In this document: positions 43,203-52,051 of the stretch, one piece after another
Layout: each line of letters begins with the position of its first letter
Position numbering within the stretch: the stretch's first letter is position 1
Source of the DNA: Erwinia sorbitola
GTDB lineage: Bacteria > Pseudomonadota > Gammaproteobacteria > Enterobacterales > Enterobacteriaceae
DNA length: 64,000 nt
Assembly: GCF_009738185.1 (NCBI RefSeq)
Contig: NZ_CP046509.1
Location: 3,351,501 to 3,415,500, forward strand
Direction of reading: 5' to 3'
Notes under the pieces: generated by a model
What the model saw: only the letters and a program-made list of their open reading frames with translations
What the model was told of the DNA's origin: nothing
Database searches by the model: none
Position numbers and translations under genes: made by a program

Positions 43203-43507
43203 TATTCATTCTCCTCATCACTCGCTGAAAACATTTCATAGGCTTGCAGCCCCTCGCGATTTTGCTGGTACTGCTGAAGCTTTATGCGCAGTAAGTCATG
43301 TTGTTCGCGACACATTTTTGCTACCCGTGCGTGGCTGCGGCGCAGCTGATCCAGCTCGTGATGCAAATTTTCATACAATCCCTGCTCACGGATCGCCCGC
43401 AGCAGGTCGCTTATCTGTGCATCAACGCGGCGGATCTCATTCCAGTTTTCATCGAATGCTGCCTGTTCCAGAGCCTGGTTCAGTTGGAGAATGCGTTTAC
43501 TTGTCAC
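43202..43507 (-). CDS. lafD: FliT-like chaperone (LafD)
   Basis: This 101-residue, almost wholly helical protein is rich in Gln, Arg and Leu (LNQALEQAAFDENWNEIRRV, LYENLHHELDQLRRSHARVA). It lies directly after fliS, the place of fliT/lafD. FliT-type proteins chaperone FliD during export. Sequence similarity to FliT is weak, as usual, so the call rests on size, helical pattern and position. The ATG overlaps the fliS stop (ATGA), and its stop overlaps the fliK start. Confidence 0.75.
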   Translation of the reverse strand: MTSKRILQLNQALEQAAFDENWNEIRRVDAQISDLLRAIREQGLYENLHHELDQLRRSHARVAKMCREQHDLLRIKLQQYQQNREGLQAYEMFSASDEENE

Positions 43508-43887
43508 GCACCCATCCCTTCCCAGCCTTCCTGAATATTGCGCAGGATTTCTTCCACTTCACCGATCTGCTCTACGGAGAGCTGATGGCTGGCGTCATAC
43601 AGGCGATACACGCAGTAGTCATAAAGCCCGGCTAGCCGCAGCGCCAGTTCACCTCCGCGCTCATAATCCAGGGCGCTGGTCAGGGCATTGAGAATATCAA
43701 TGCACTTGGTGATGCTCTCTGTTTTGCGTTCAAAACGTCGTGCCTGAATATGGCCTTTGGCACGAATAAGCTCATCCAGCAGGCCGTTTAATAACATGAT
43801 CACCAGCTGGTGCGGTGTGGCAGCAGCCGTGCGGATCGCCAGATCGGCATCCTGGTATTGCTTAAAATTGTTAGAGTTTCCGTACAT
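43504..43887 (-). CDS. lafC: Flagellin chaperone FliS (LafC)
   Basis: This 127-residue helical protein has the FliS signature: YQDADLAIRTAAATPHQLVIMLLNGLLDEL near the N-terminus and KTESITKCIDILNALTSALDYERGGELAL in the middle. FliS binds the disordered C-terminus of flagellin, stops premature assembly and aids export. The conserved N-terminal tyrosine-rich start (MYGNSNNFKQY) is present. It is encoded 17 bases after fliD. Confidence 0.93.
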   Translation of the reverse strand: MYGNSNNFKQYQDADLAIRTAAATPHQLVIMLLNGLLDELIRAKGHIQARRFERKTESITKCIDILNALTSALDYERGGELALRLAGLYDYCVYRLYDASHQLSVEQIGEVEEILRNIQEGWEGMGA

Positions 43888-43904
43888 AATGGTCTGTTAA
43901 TTCC

Positions 43905-45224
43905 CTACCAGAACTGCCCCATCGTTTGGTTCATCTGCGAGAGAATGCCCTGCATATTGCTGAACTCTTTCACATAACGATTGAAGTTCGTTTCATAACG
44001 CGTCTGAATCATTTTCTCTTTGCGAACCAGCTGCTGGCTCTTCTGATCCAGGCTCTCCTGACGCTGTTTCAGCGTTCCTTTTGTCCCGCTGAGGAAAATA
44101 TCCAGCCCCTCTTTTTCTACACGCTTAAGCAAACCTTCGGCACCGTCAAATAATGAGTTAAGCGCATCAGATTTTTCCTTCACTGCTTCATCAAAGATTT
44201 TCCCGTCAAGTTTCAGCTGGCCATCTTTTTCAGCGCCGATACCGAATCTGGAAAGTTTCACACCGTTAAACTCACTGCGCAGCAGACTGTTAAGCTTGCT
44301 TTCCAGCGTATTAATTCCGGAGTCACCCGCCAATGCACCGCGCGCTACCGAACCGTCGCCGCTGCCACTTTTCGTCAGTTCGTCGAGCTTCTGACGCAGC
44401 TGGTTATAGGAAGACACAAAGTTATCCGCCTGTTCGCGCGTGGCCGTTGAGTCGTTTTCAACGTTGATAACCAGCGGTTCATCATCGGCAGTTTTACGAA
44501 TTACCGTTAATTCCACGCCGGGGATGGTGTCCTTAAAGGTGTTGCTGCTGTTGGTAAAAGTCATGGCATCATTGTCACCCATGGTGATCACTGCATCTTT
44601 CGCTGTTGAAATTTGAGTGGCCTGGGTCGTCAACTGACTGTTCAACGCGGCATCGTCAGCGGAGAGGGCGATCGCGTTCGCCGCGCCGGTTTTATCGCTA
44701 CTAAGCATCAGAATATTCTGGCCGTTTTGCTTCACCAGGGAGGCGGTGGCACCAGAATTGCCGCTCTCAGCGTTGATTTTGTCGCGCAGTTCCGCCAGAT
44801 TGCTGACGGCGGACATATCAATATCTACCGCTTTATCGCCGATGCTGATTTTCATATTGCCGCTGGCAGCGGCAATATCCGCATCGCCCAACTTTTGAAA
44901 CGCCAGCTGATCGGCGCTGGCCGTCTCTTTTACGTTGATGTTGTACAGGCCTTTTTTTGCGCTGCTGCTGGCTTTTAACGTGACGTGCCCTTCCGAGCTG
45001 GCGGTTGCACTGTTTTTTACGATACCGCCGTTGGTGCCGCTCACGCTCAGTTTTCTGACCGAAGTTCTGAATTCCGTTAGCGCGTTTTTCAGCGTGGTCA
45101 GCGCTTTCTGCTGGCCTGAAATCCGGTTCTTTTGGCTTCTCAGCTGAATCTGCTGGGTTTCAATACTGGCGGTTGCCATCTGCTGGGACATGGTTTGCGG
45201 ATCGAAACTGTCTAACCAACTCAT
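43905..45224 (-). CDS. lafB: Filament cap protein FliD (LafB)
   Basis: From ATG 45224 (AGGAGACAATC upstream) it encodes 439 residues. The N-terminal FliD domain (MSWLDSFDPQTMSQQMATAS, then QLRSQKNRISGQQKALTTLK) and C-terminal coiled-coil domain (QRQESLDQKSQQLVRKEKMI, ending SNMQGILSQMNQTMGQFW) are both present. FliD caps the filament and helps flagellin fold into place. A sigma-28-like site lies about 55 bases upstream. Confidence 0.93.
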   Translation of the reverse strand: MSWLDSFDPQTMSQQMATASIETQQIQLRSQKNRISGQQKALTTLKNALTEFRTSVRKLSVSGTNGGIVKNSATASSEGHVTLKASSSAKKGLYNINVKETASADQLAFQKLGDADIAAASGNMKISIGDKAVDIDMSAVSNLAELRDKINAESGNSGATASLVKQNGQNILMLSSDKTGAANAIALSADDAALNSQLTTQATQISTAKDAVITMGDNDAMTFTNSSNTFKDTIPGVELTVIRKTADDEPLVINVENDSTATREQADNFVSSYNQLRQKLDELTKSGSGDGSVARGALAGDSGINTLESKLNSLLRSEFNGVKLSRFGIGAEKDGQLKLDGKIFDEAVKEKSDALNSLFDGAEGLLKRVEKEGLDIFLSGTKGTLKQRQESLDQKSQQLVRKEKMIQTRYETNFNRYVKEFSNMQGILSQMNQTMGQFW

Positions 45225-45278
45225 GATTGTCTCCTGTTCACGACTGCGCGGCATGGCGGCAGTGGAATACTTACGGTC

Positions 45279-45306
45279 TTATTAGCAAACTTCATGCCAA
45301 CTTTTA
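45279..45306 (-). promoter_or_regulatory. Sigma-28-like promoter of fliD
   Basis: On the minus strand TAAA (45306-45303), 16 bases, then GCTAATAA (45286-45279) resembles the flagellar sigma-28 consensus TAAA-N15-GCCGATAA with one extra spacer base. The same spacing is seen upstream of flgM. It fits FliD being a late protein under LafS control. Confidence 0.5.
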
Positions 45307-45392
45307 AATTTATTACTTTTCATTACGTTAGAATGAGAACGGAATATACACTTCCGCCTGATGCGGAAATGTCTTACCCGTATGCGGAAACA

Positions 45393-45420
45393 AAAACACC
45401 GCTACAGGAGCGGTGTTTTT
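45393..45420. terminator. Terminator after flagellin gene
   Basis: AAAACACCGCT (45393-45403) pairs with AGCGGTGTTTT (45409-45419) around a five-base loop. On the minus strand it lies 18 bases past the flagellin stop and ends in TTTTTG. It separates the abundant flagellin mRNA from fliD. Confidence 0.85.
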
Positions 45421-45437
45421 TATTCCAGGTGAGGGAG

Positions 45438-46349
45438 TTAGCCCAGCATACCCAGAACCATCTGACTCATGCCGTTAGCCTGCTTCAGCATGGACTGGCT
45501 TGACTGCGACAGCATCTGCTGACGCATCATGCTGGTCGCTTCGGTCGCGTAGTTAGCATCGCGGATAATACCCAGGCTGACGTTGGTGTTATCTTTCATG
45601 TTTGCCAGGTTAGCCTTGGTGTGGCCCAGACGGTTAATGTTGGCACCCAGGGATGAACGCATAGAACCTACTTCTTTAATCGCGCCATTCAGGGTGTCAA
45701 TCGCAGCGTTACCCGCCTCAGCTGAGTCCATTTTTATAGTCTGCAAGCTGCCCAGTTTTTCGCCGACTGCTTTCATGTTTTCGCTAAAGTCAACTTTCAG
45801 TGTTTCATCGGTGCTGGCACCAATCTGGAACTGCAATTTACCGGCCAGTTTGCCGGAAACTCCGGCGGCCTTACCGACGCTTTTGCCCGAAGCTCCGGTG
45901 GAACCACCGCCGCTGGCGCTGGCGCTGAGGGAGATCAGCAGTTTTTCCGTACCGTACGAGGTGTTACCCATGATGTTTGCCAGCTCTGCGTTCAGTTCGC
46001 CAAACTCCTGGTTGATAGCTGTGCGGTCGTCGGCGCTGTTGGTATCATCCGCAGCCTGCGTTGCCAGATCCTTCATGCGATACAGGATGTTGTTCACTTC
46101 ATCAAAAGCACCTTCAGCGGTTTGCAGCATTGAGGTCGCTTTCTCGATGTTATCATGAGCCACACCCATACCATTGGTTTGCGCTTGCAGACGTGTAGCG
46201 ATTTGCAGGCCAGCAGCATCATCAGCAGCGCTGTTAATACGCTTACCGGTACCTAAACGCTGCATCGCGGTAGTCATACTCGCGATTGATTTGTTCATCG
46301 CGTTGTTGGAGCTCATTGATGCTGAGTTTGTGAACAGAGTTAATGCCAT
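45438..46349 (-). CDS. lafA: Lateral flagellin (LafA/FliC)
   Basis: This 303-residue filament subunit has the conserved D0/D1 parts at both ends: N-terminal MTTAMQRLGTGKRINSAADD and LQIATRLQAQTNGMG, and C-terminal ATSMMRQQMLSQSSQSMLKQ and QMVLGMLG. The central variable region is very short and Gly/Ser/Lys-rich (about 145-170: GGGSTGASGKSVG), so the filament surface domains D2/D3 are almost absent, as in many lateral flagellins. A strong AAGGAG ribosome site precedes the ATG. Surface serines and threonines could be modified by the glycosyltransferases of the locus; that is inference. Confidence 0.95.
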   Translation of the reverse strand: MALTLFTNSASMSSNNAMNKSIASMTTAMQRLGTGKRINSAADDAAGLQIATRLQAQTNGMGVAHDNIEKATSMLQTAEGAFDEVNNILYRMKDLATQAADDTNSADDRTAINQEFGELNAELANIMGNTSYGTEKLLISLSASASGGGSTGASGKSVGKAAGVSGKLAGKLQFQIGASTDETLKVDFSENMKAVGEKLGSLQTIKMDSAEAGNAAIDTLNGAIKEVGSMRSSLGANINRLGHTKANLANMKDNTNVSLGIIRDANYATEATSMMRQQMLSQSSQSMLKQANGMSQMVLGMLG

Positions 46350-46400
46350 GATTTGTTTCTCCTTGAGGAATCACCACGATTCCATTTCCTATGCCAGAGA

Positions 46401-46427
46401 TAAGCGACAGGGAATGGGAGAAAATTA
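46401..46427 (-). promoter_or_regulatory. Possible sigma-28-like promoter of flagellin
   Basis: On the minus strand TTTAAT, with TAAT at 46427-46424, is followed after 15 bases by GTCGCTTA (46408-46401). It shares GTCGCT and the TTTAA upstream element with the flgM site, but matches the classical consensus less well. Confidence 0.35.
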
Positions 46428-46502
46428 AATGGATTTGGAAATAAAACAGAAAAAAAACAAAAAAAGAAAACAGCTACGCGATATTTTCCCAATAACTCAA
46501 GA

Positions 46503-46539
46503 AAACCCCCCGGGAATTTTCTCCGTTAAGCTCCCGGGG
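46503..46539 (-). terminator. Terminator after lafW
   Basis: On the minus strand CCCCGGGA (46539-46532) pairs with TCCCGGGG (46515-46508) around a 16-base loop and is followed by GGTTTTC. It lies just after the lafW stop and isolates the hook-gene transcript from flagellin. Confidence 0.7.
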
Positions 46540-46548
46540 TGCCCTACG

Positions 46549-47589
46549 CTAACTGCCTGCCAGTACGTTACGTACCCGCGCGCCCCGGACATTAGCCTGA
46601 CCTGCCAGCGCCTGCGACACAGTGCTAAAATCGCCTTTACGCAGCAGGTTCGACAGATCCTCAGATGCACGTATCGCCGTGGCAGGGCCATCTTTGAAGG
46701 TGGCCATACTGTCAATTCGCTGCTGAACCCGGGTACGGGTTCCCTGCAAATTACGCCGCTGACGCGTTACTGTCTCCAGCGATTGTTCCAGAGTGCCGAG
46801 CAGCGAACCGGCGCTTGCCGGTGACTGCACCAGCTGTTGTAACGTCTCTTCCAGCGCACTTTCTCTCTGCGGTTTCAGCGGATAAAACTGCCCCTGAGGG
46901 TAACGTTCGCCACCACCCTGAACGCTGAGATGCTGGCTGACTTCAGGCCACTGCTGTTCGCTGACCTGGAAATTGAGCTGGCTGCCGTTGATCTGCCCGT
47001 GTATTCCCCACTTTCCCAGCGCCTGATTCAGGCGCAGCAGGTTTTGCTGCGGCGAGGAGCCATCCAGTTCTGCTGCGCTGATGCTTCGCTGACGGCCGGC
47101 CAGTGAAAATGTCAGCAGTTCCGGCTGCTCGTTCAGCAGCAGCGCGGTACCATCTTGCAGGCTGAAGTTAACCGTCGGCTTGCTCTGTAAACTCAGCTGC
47201 AACTGGCGGTCAACGGTTCCTGCGGAAAGCTGTTCACGCCTGGTCAGCAGCTTTTGCAGGCTTTCCGCCTGCCTGGCAACCTCACTACCCGCCGCACGAC
47301 GGGTAATCAGGTGGTTCAGCTGTAGCACCTTTTTTTCGGTTTCTTGCAGGAAGCCATCCGCCTGCTGAACCGCCGTAATTTGCTGATTGAGCTGCACGTT
47401 ATAGCGCATTGGCTCAGAGGAGATCAGCGGACGATCAGGATAGGCGGTGGTTGCTTTCTGAGCCGCCTGGGTGCTGGATAAAACCGCATTCGTCGCCCCC
47501 GCTGAACGGTGAGCAATCGGCGCTTTGCTGGCGAGTATGCTGGCCGTTGCCGGGGCAGCAGCCCCGGCATGAGGATTAACCTGTATCAT
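46549..47589 (-). CDS. lafW: Hook-associated-type protein LafW
   Basis: This 346-residue protein has no signal peptide, as expected for a substrate of the flagellar export gate. The N-terminus is Ala/Ser-rich and flexible (GAAAPATASILAS). The middle is helical, with QITAVQQADGFLQETEKKVL, which resembles an early helical segment of flagellin/hook-associated proteins, then a beta-rich central domain and a C-terminal helix pair (LEQSLETVTRQRRNLQGTRT and ENLSNLLR-like ASEDLSNLLRKGDF). It stands between flgL and flagellin, the place of lafW in Flag-2 loci, where it is described as a putative hook-associated protein. The name rests on position and the helical ends. Confidence 0.72.
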   Translation of the reverse strand: MIQVNPHAGAAAPATASILASKAPIAHRSAGATNAVLSSTQAAQKATTAYPDRPLISSEPMRYNVQLNQQITAVQQADGFLQETEKKVLQLNHLITRRAAGSEVARQAESLQKLLTRREQLSAGTVDRQLQLSLQSKPTVNFSLQDGTALLLNEQPELLTFSLAGRQRSISAAELDGSSPQQNLLRLNQALGKWGIHGQINGSQLNFQVSEQQWPEVSQHLSVQGGGERYPQGQFYPLKPQRESALEETLQQLVQSPASAGSLLGTLEQSLETVTRQRRNLQGTRTRVQQRIDSMATFKDGPATAIRASEDLSNLLRKGDFSTVSQALAGQANVRGARVRNVLAGS

Positions 47590-47598
47590 GTAATGATC

Positions 47599-48507
47599 TT
47601 AAATCAGTGAAAACAGCGAAAGCTGCTGAATTTTAGTAAAGCTTTTCTGCGAAGCCAGCGCTGCATTATAGAAGTTGGCTAAATCGATGCTCGCTTCCGC
47701 CATATCCAGTGCCGTAATGCTGCGGGTGACAGTATCGTTAACCACGTTATTGTCATCGTGGATATCTTTTAACAGCGTCAGGCTGTTCTGCCGCGCCCCC
47801 AGCTCGGTATAGAGCGTACTGACGCTGTTATGCGCACTTCCAACGCTGTTAAACGCTGCCTGTATCTCAGCATAATAATCCGCAGGGGCTAAACCTGAGT
47901 CCTGCATTTTATTCGCCACCTCCTGTAACTGACTCAGCATCTTCAGATCATCGCCAAAAGCCGGAATAAGCGCAGTGGTGACCTGAACCTCCGTCCCGCC
48001 AGCAACCAGCGCGCTGGCGGTGTCGCTGTTTCCCTGATATGACCAGCTCTGGCTTGCGGCGTCAAATACCACCGGTTGCTGATCCGTTTTAGTCCCTGAG
48101 AAGAGATAACGCCCGTCCTCATCGCGCGCGTTAATCAGGGTTACAGTGGTTTCAAGCATTGATGCCAGCTGTTTGCCATAACCGCTGATTTCATCCGCAG
48201 AAAGCGTTCCACCCATCGCCTCTAACAGCTTATCTTTTATCGCCAGCAGCTGCTGCTCACAGCCTTTGATGCTGTTTTCCTGCGTGGCTAAGTTGCCTGA
48301 AAGGCGCTGTATATTGGTCTGATACTGATCGATAGCTGACTTTTCCCGACGTAGCCGGGTCAGCTGTGCGCTGGCAATAGGATCGTCAGATGGTTTAAGC
48401 AACCGCGTTTGCTGGCTGATTTTATTCTGCACGTTAAAAAGCTGCGCGTTATTGCGGTTGAAATTAAGCAATGTATTGTTGTTAAAACTCTGGTTACTGA
48501 TACGCAT
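47599..48507 (-). CDS. flgL: Hook-filament junction protein FlgL
   Basis: From ATG 48507 (CGGGAG five bases upstream) it encodes 302 residues. The N-terminal MRISNQSFNNNTLLNFNRNN and KPSDDPIASAQLTRL are typical of FlgL, the distal hook-filament junction protein, and the C-terminal DMAEASIDLANFYNAALASQ matches the terminal helix. In Flag-2 nomenclature this is lfgL. A GTG two codons upstream is possible but less likely. It follows flgK by 17 bases. Confidence 0.92.
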   Translation of the reverse strand: MRISNQSFNNNTLLNFNRNNAQLFNVQNKISQQTRLLKPSDDPIASAQLTRLRREKSAIDQYQTNIQRLSGNLATQENSIKGCEQQLLAIKDKLLEAMGGTLSADEISGYGKQLASMLETTVTLINARDEDGRYLFSGTKTDQQPVVFDAASQSWSYQGNSDTASALVAGGTEVQVTTALIPAFGDDLKMLSQLQEVANKMQDSGLAPADYYAEIQAAFNSVGSAHNSVSTLYTELGARQNSLTLLKDIHDDNNVVNDTVTRSITALDMAEASIDLANFYNAALASQKSFTKIQQLSLFSLI

Positions 48508-48524
48508 AATCACTCCCGTAATAA

Positions 48525-49889
48525 TCAGAACAGTGCCAGCAGGTCGCTAAACAGCCGATCGCCGGTGGAGATAACTTTCATATTTGACTGATAGGCTTTG
48601 GTATAAACGATCAGATTCATTGCCTCTTCGTCTTCCGAAACGCTGCTGTAATTACTGCGATCGTTTTCAGCCTGGTTTAGCAAGGTTGAAGCCGATGACA
48701 GCGCCGCCTGATTATCGCGGCTGTGTATTGCCACGGTGTCTACCAGCGTAGCGCTGGCATTCGATAGCGTCGTGGTGCCCATCCCGGGGATGTCCATTTT
48801 CTTGCTGCTAATTTCAACCAGCTTTTTCAGATTGTCACTGTTGCCACTTGCATCTTTAAGGCCGGAAAATGCCAGCTCATCCCAGCTGATATCCGCCACC
48901 TTTAGTACCGCATGTGGGTTTTCCGCATCGAATTCGAACAGCGGTTTACCCGGCTGACCATGGAGATCAAAACCGGCCGCCTGCTGTTCGTTAAATGCCC
49001 CGGCCAGCGATTTCGCCACTCCCTGAAGCCCTGTTTCCATGCCGTTAAGGGTGTCTGTTTGATAGTGATACATGCCACCTATCGCACCGCCGCAGGCCAT
49101 TTCCACCGGGAAGGAGCTGTTTGAGAACGAAAGCGTCATGCTGCTGCCGCTCTCTTCCATCATCAGCTTTCCGGCAGTATTTCCGCTGACTAATGGCTGT
49201 CCGCTTTTCAGGGTTACCGTGTAGCTGCCTTCTGTAGTTTCATTGATACGGACATCCATAAAGCCACTGAGCTGTTTCACCAGCTCATCACGCTGATCGC
49301 GTAAAATACTGGTATCACCGCCGAGAGCCTCAGATTCGACGATCTTCTTGTTGTAATCGGCAAGGCTGCTACTCAGTACGTTAACGCTGCCGATGCTGTT
49401 CTGCTGCTGGCTGCGGATGTCGTTGTGCTGCTGACTGATAAACGATTGCAGCTGGTTTAATCGTGTTGACAGCATCTGCGCGCTGGAGAGCACATTCTGG
49501 CGCATCGCCTGGCTTTCCGGCCTTTCTGTTGCACCGCTTAATGCGGCAAACAGATTATCCAGCCCCTCGCTCACACCGGTACTTTCCGAACCCATCATGG
49601 TTTCCAGCTGACCAAGGTAGTTTTGAGTGGTCGCATAAAAATTTCCCTCACTGTTAGCACGCCATAGCTGCCCGGTGAGAAACTGATCGGCCATACGGCG
49701 AATGTGGGTCACCTCGACGCCACTGCCGCTGTCAAATTTCAACGGCCCTGCCGGGCCTGTCGCTATCTGTTCTACGCGCTGGCGTGTGTAGCCAGGTGTG
49801 GCGAGGTTGGCGGTGTTGAGCGCAGTCACGTTAAGTTGCGTTTGCGCTGCACGTATCCCGCTGTAACCAATGTTAAAAAGAGAGTTCAT
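48525..49889 (-). CDS. flgK: Hook-filament junction protein FlgK
   Basis: This 454-residue protein has the N-terminal FlgK pattern (SLFNIGYSGIRAAQTQLNVT, TPGYTRQRV) and the C-terminal YTKAYQSNMKVISTGDRLFS of rod/hook-family proteins. It forms the proximal hook-filament junction. It is shorter than E. coli FlgK (about 547 residues) by loss of central surface domain, as usual for lateral systems. GAGGTAACG precedes the ATG. In Flag-2 nomenclature it is lfgK. Confidence 0.94.
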   Translation of the reverse strand: MNSLFNIGYSGIRAAQTQLNVTALNTANLATPGYTRQRVEQIATGPAGPLKFDSGSGVEVTHIRRMADQFLTGQLWRANSEGNFYATTQNYLGQLETMMGSESTGVSEGLDNLFAALSGATERPESQAMRQNVLSSAQMLSTRLNQLQSFISQQHNDIRSQQQNSIGSVNVLSSSLADYNKKIVESEALGGDTSILRDQRDELVKQLSGFMDVRINETTEGSYTVTLKSGQPLVSGNTAGKLMMEESGSSMTLSFSNSSFPVEMACGGAIGGMYHYQTDTLNGMETGLQGVAKSLAGAFNEQQAAGFDLHGQPGKPLFEFDAENPHAVLKVADISWDELAFSGLKDASGNSDNLKKLVEISSKKMDIPGMGTTTLSNASATLVDTVAIHSRDNQAALSSASTLLNQAENDRSNYSSVSEDEEAMNLIVYTKAYQSNMKVISTGDRLFSDLLALF

Positions 49890-49891
49890 CG

Positions 49892-50197
49892 TTACCTCGT
49901 CATGGTGTTATCGGAAAGCTGCTGGATCAGCAGAGCGGCAATACCGGTTGTACGCTGGCTGGCGAGCTCATTCGCCAGTGCATCATCATAAAAATCGCGC
50001 AGCGTTCGTGCTTCACGGCTGCTAAACAGGCCATTATCTCCTGCAAGAGCATCCACGCTTTTACGCATTTCTTGCAGCATCTGCCGCAAAAACATCGCTT
50101 CGAACTGTCCCGCCGCCTCTTCAAGGCTGTTGGGCTGCACCCGTCCGCTAAAATCGGCGGCACCGGCTGACAGTGGCGCACTGACAGACTTAATCAT
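49892..50197 (-). CDS. flgJ: Rod-capping protein FlgJ, muramidase domain absent
   Basis: This 101-residue protein corresponds only to the N-terminal rod-scaffold half of FlgJ (EEAAGQFEAMFLRQMLQEMR, FSSREARTLRDFYDDALANE). The C-terminal peptidoglycan hydrolase domain of E. coli FlgJ (about 310 residues in total) is missing, and no separate hydrolase gene is seen nearby. Single-domain FlgJ proteins are common in lateral and alpha-proteobacterial systems, where another enzyme opens the wall. The start overlaps the flgI stop (TGATG). Confidence 0.9.
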   Translation of the reverse strand: MIKSVSAPLSAGAADFSGRVQPNSLEEAAGQFEAMFLRQMLQEMRKSVDALAGDNGLFSSREARTLRDFYDDALANELASQRTTGIAALLIQQLSDNTMTR

Positions 50198-51300
50198 CAG
50201 ATCACCACCAGTTCAGCATCCAGCGCGCCGGCTTCGTGAAGCGCCTGTAAAATAGCGATGGTGTCATCAGGTGCAGCCCCCAGGCTGTTAATGGTGTCGA
50301 CGATGCTGCGCAGGCTGGTGCCTGCCGGAACCACCACCATCTGCCCCTTGCCGCGATCGACGCTGATATCACTCTCTGGCGTAGCCACGGTGGATCCCTC
50401 GCTGAATGGCCCTGGCTGGCTGACGTTTTGCGACTCCCGGATGGTGACGATAAGTGAGCCGTGGGAAACCGCCGCCGGGCGTACCACAATTCCCTCACCC
50501 ATCACGACCGTACCGGTGCGTGCGTTAAAGACCACGCGTGGCGGCTGCTTACCTGCGTCGATCTGTACGTCTTCCAGCATCGACATAAAGGCCACCCTTC
50601 CGCCAGGATCTTTTGGTGCATTTACCGCTACATTGGTGGCGTTTTTCGCCAGTGCAGTACCGCTGCCAAACTGCTGATTTAACGCTTTAGCGATATTGTT
50701 GGCAGTTTTAAAGCTCGGTCGTTTGAGGTTGAGATACACCTCGTTGTTGTCGATAAAATCACTGGGGATTTCACGTTCAACGGTTGCTCCATTGGGCACA
50801 ATACCCACGGTGGGGGTGTTGATGGTTACGCTGGATCCGCTGTTGCCGCTGGCGGTCATTCCGCCGACCACTACGTTTCCCTGTGCCAGGGCGTATACCT
50901 CGCCATCGGCTCCGCGCAGTTGCGTCAGCAGCAGCGTACCGCCGCGCAGGCTTTTCGCATCGCCCATTGACGATACGGTGACGTTAATCGTCTGTCCGCG
51001 CGCATACATCGGCGGCAGCGTGGCGCTTAATGCAACAGCGGCGACGTTTTTCACCTTTGGATCGATTTTTTCCGGCATCTGCACACCGAACTGGCGCAGC
51101 ATATTAGTCACTGACTGATTGGTGAATTTAACCTGATTACGGTCACCGGAGCCGTCAAGGCCCACCACCAGGCTGTAACCTACCAGCTGGTTACCACGGA
51201 TACCCTGCACATCCACCAGCTGACTGAGCGGCTGCGCCCGCAGCGGCAGTGAGCTGATAATGATCCCCGCTGCCAGCAGCGAGATAAAGTAACGAAACAT
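50197..51300 (-). CDS. flgI: Flagellar P-ring protein FlgI
   Basis: This 367-residue protein has a Sec signal peptide (ISLLAAGIIISSLPLRAQPL region) and the P-ring signature GIRGNQLVGYSLVVGLDGSG, then NVAAVALSATLPPMYARGQT and the C-terminal GAAPDDTIAILQALHEAGAL. It forms the periplasmic ring around the rod in the peptidoglycan layer, assembled with FlgA. Length and motifs are normal. In Flag-2 nomenclature it is lfgI. Confidence 0.95.
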   Translation of the reverse strand: MFRYFISLLAAGIIISSLPLRAQPLSQLVDVQGIRGNQLVGYSLVVGLDGSGDRNQVKFTNQSVTNMLRQFGVQMPEKIDPKVKNVAAVALSATLPPMYARGQTINVTVSSMGDAKSLRGGTLLLTQLRGADGEVYALAQGNVVVGGMTASGNSGSSVTINTPTVGIVPNGATVEREIPSDFIDNNEVYLNLKRPSFKTANNIAKALNQQFGSGTALAKNATNVAVNAPKDPGGRVAFMSMLEDVQIDAGKQPPRVVFNARTGTVVMGEGIVVRPAAVSHGSLIVTIRESQNVSQPGPFSEGSTVATPESDISVDRGKGQMVVVPAGTSLRSIVDTINSLGAAPDDTIAILQALHEAGALDAELVVI

Positions 51301-51310
51301 AATAAAAGCC

Positions 51311-51976
51311 TTAGATCGGGAAGAGAGGATGGTTAAAGAAACGCGTCAGCCATCCTGCGGAGTTAGCATCGCTTAACGCTCCGCGCCCGGCATAGGAGAT
51401 GCGCGCATTGGCGATACGCTGCGATGAGATGGTGTTATCGCGGGCAATATCATCTGAGCGCACCAGACCCGAGACGCGCATATATTCGTCCCCCTGATTA
51501 AGGGTCAGCCACTTTTCACCACGTACGACTAATACCCCGTTGGAAAGCACCTTGTGCACCGCGACGGTAATCGATCCGCGCAGCATATTTTGCTGTGCCG
51601 AGGTGGCATTGCCGTTGAAATTACGGTTGCCGGAAACCGAACCACTAAACTTATCCAGGGTTTTTCCTGCAACAGTAGGCATACCAAGTTCAACGTCGTT
51701 CTTTTTACCGAAGTTGGTTCTGGCCTGCTTGCTGGACTGAGTTGATTCATCCAGGATTACCGTCAAAATATCGCCAACGCGATAGGCGCGACGATCCTGA
51801 GTCAGCGACCAGTTATAGCTATTTTGATAAAGCCCACCGCCGCGTACCGCAGCAGCTGGTGCGCTGAAATCTGACGGCGGCGCAAACTCGGCGTCATCTT
51901 TCTTTATCAGGTAAGGCGAGCTTTCGCAGCCGCTCAACAGCAGCAACGCTGCCACCAGCAGAAGGTACTTTTTCAT
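51311..51976 (-). CDS. flgH: Flagellar L-ring lipoprotein FlgH
   Basis: This 221-residue lipoprotein has the lipobox LLSGC (Cys18) after a basic start and hydrophobic core. The conserved GGLYQNSYNWSLTQDRRAYR and RVGDILTVILDESTQSSKQA segments identify FlgH. It forms the outer-membrane ring that lets the rod pass. It is followed 10 bases later by flgI. In Flag-2 nomenclature it is lfgH. Confidence 0.95.
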   Translation of the reverse strand: MKKYLLLVAALLLLSGCESSPYLIKKDDAEFAPPSDFSAPAAAVRGGGLYQNSYNWSLTQDRRAYRVGDILTVILDESTQSSKQARTNFGKKNDVELGMPTVAGKTLDKFSGSVSGNRNFNGNATSAQQNMLRGSITVAVHKVLSNGVLVVRGEKWLTLNQGDEYMRVSGLVRSDDIARDNTISSQRIANARISYAGRGALSDANSAGWLTRFFNHPLFPI

Positions 51977-52051
51977 TTTTTCCCCGTCAACGCAGGCTTG
52001 TTTTGTGCCGCCCGGAGCGGAAGATCCCCTTCCGCTCCGGGCGATTCATAT

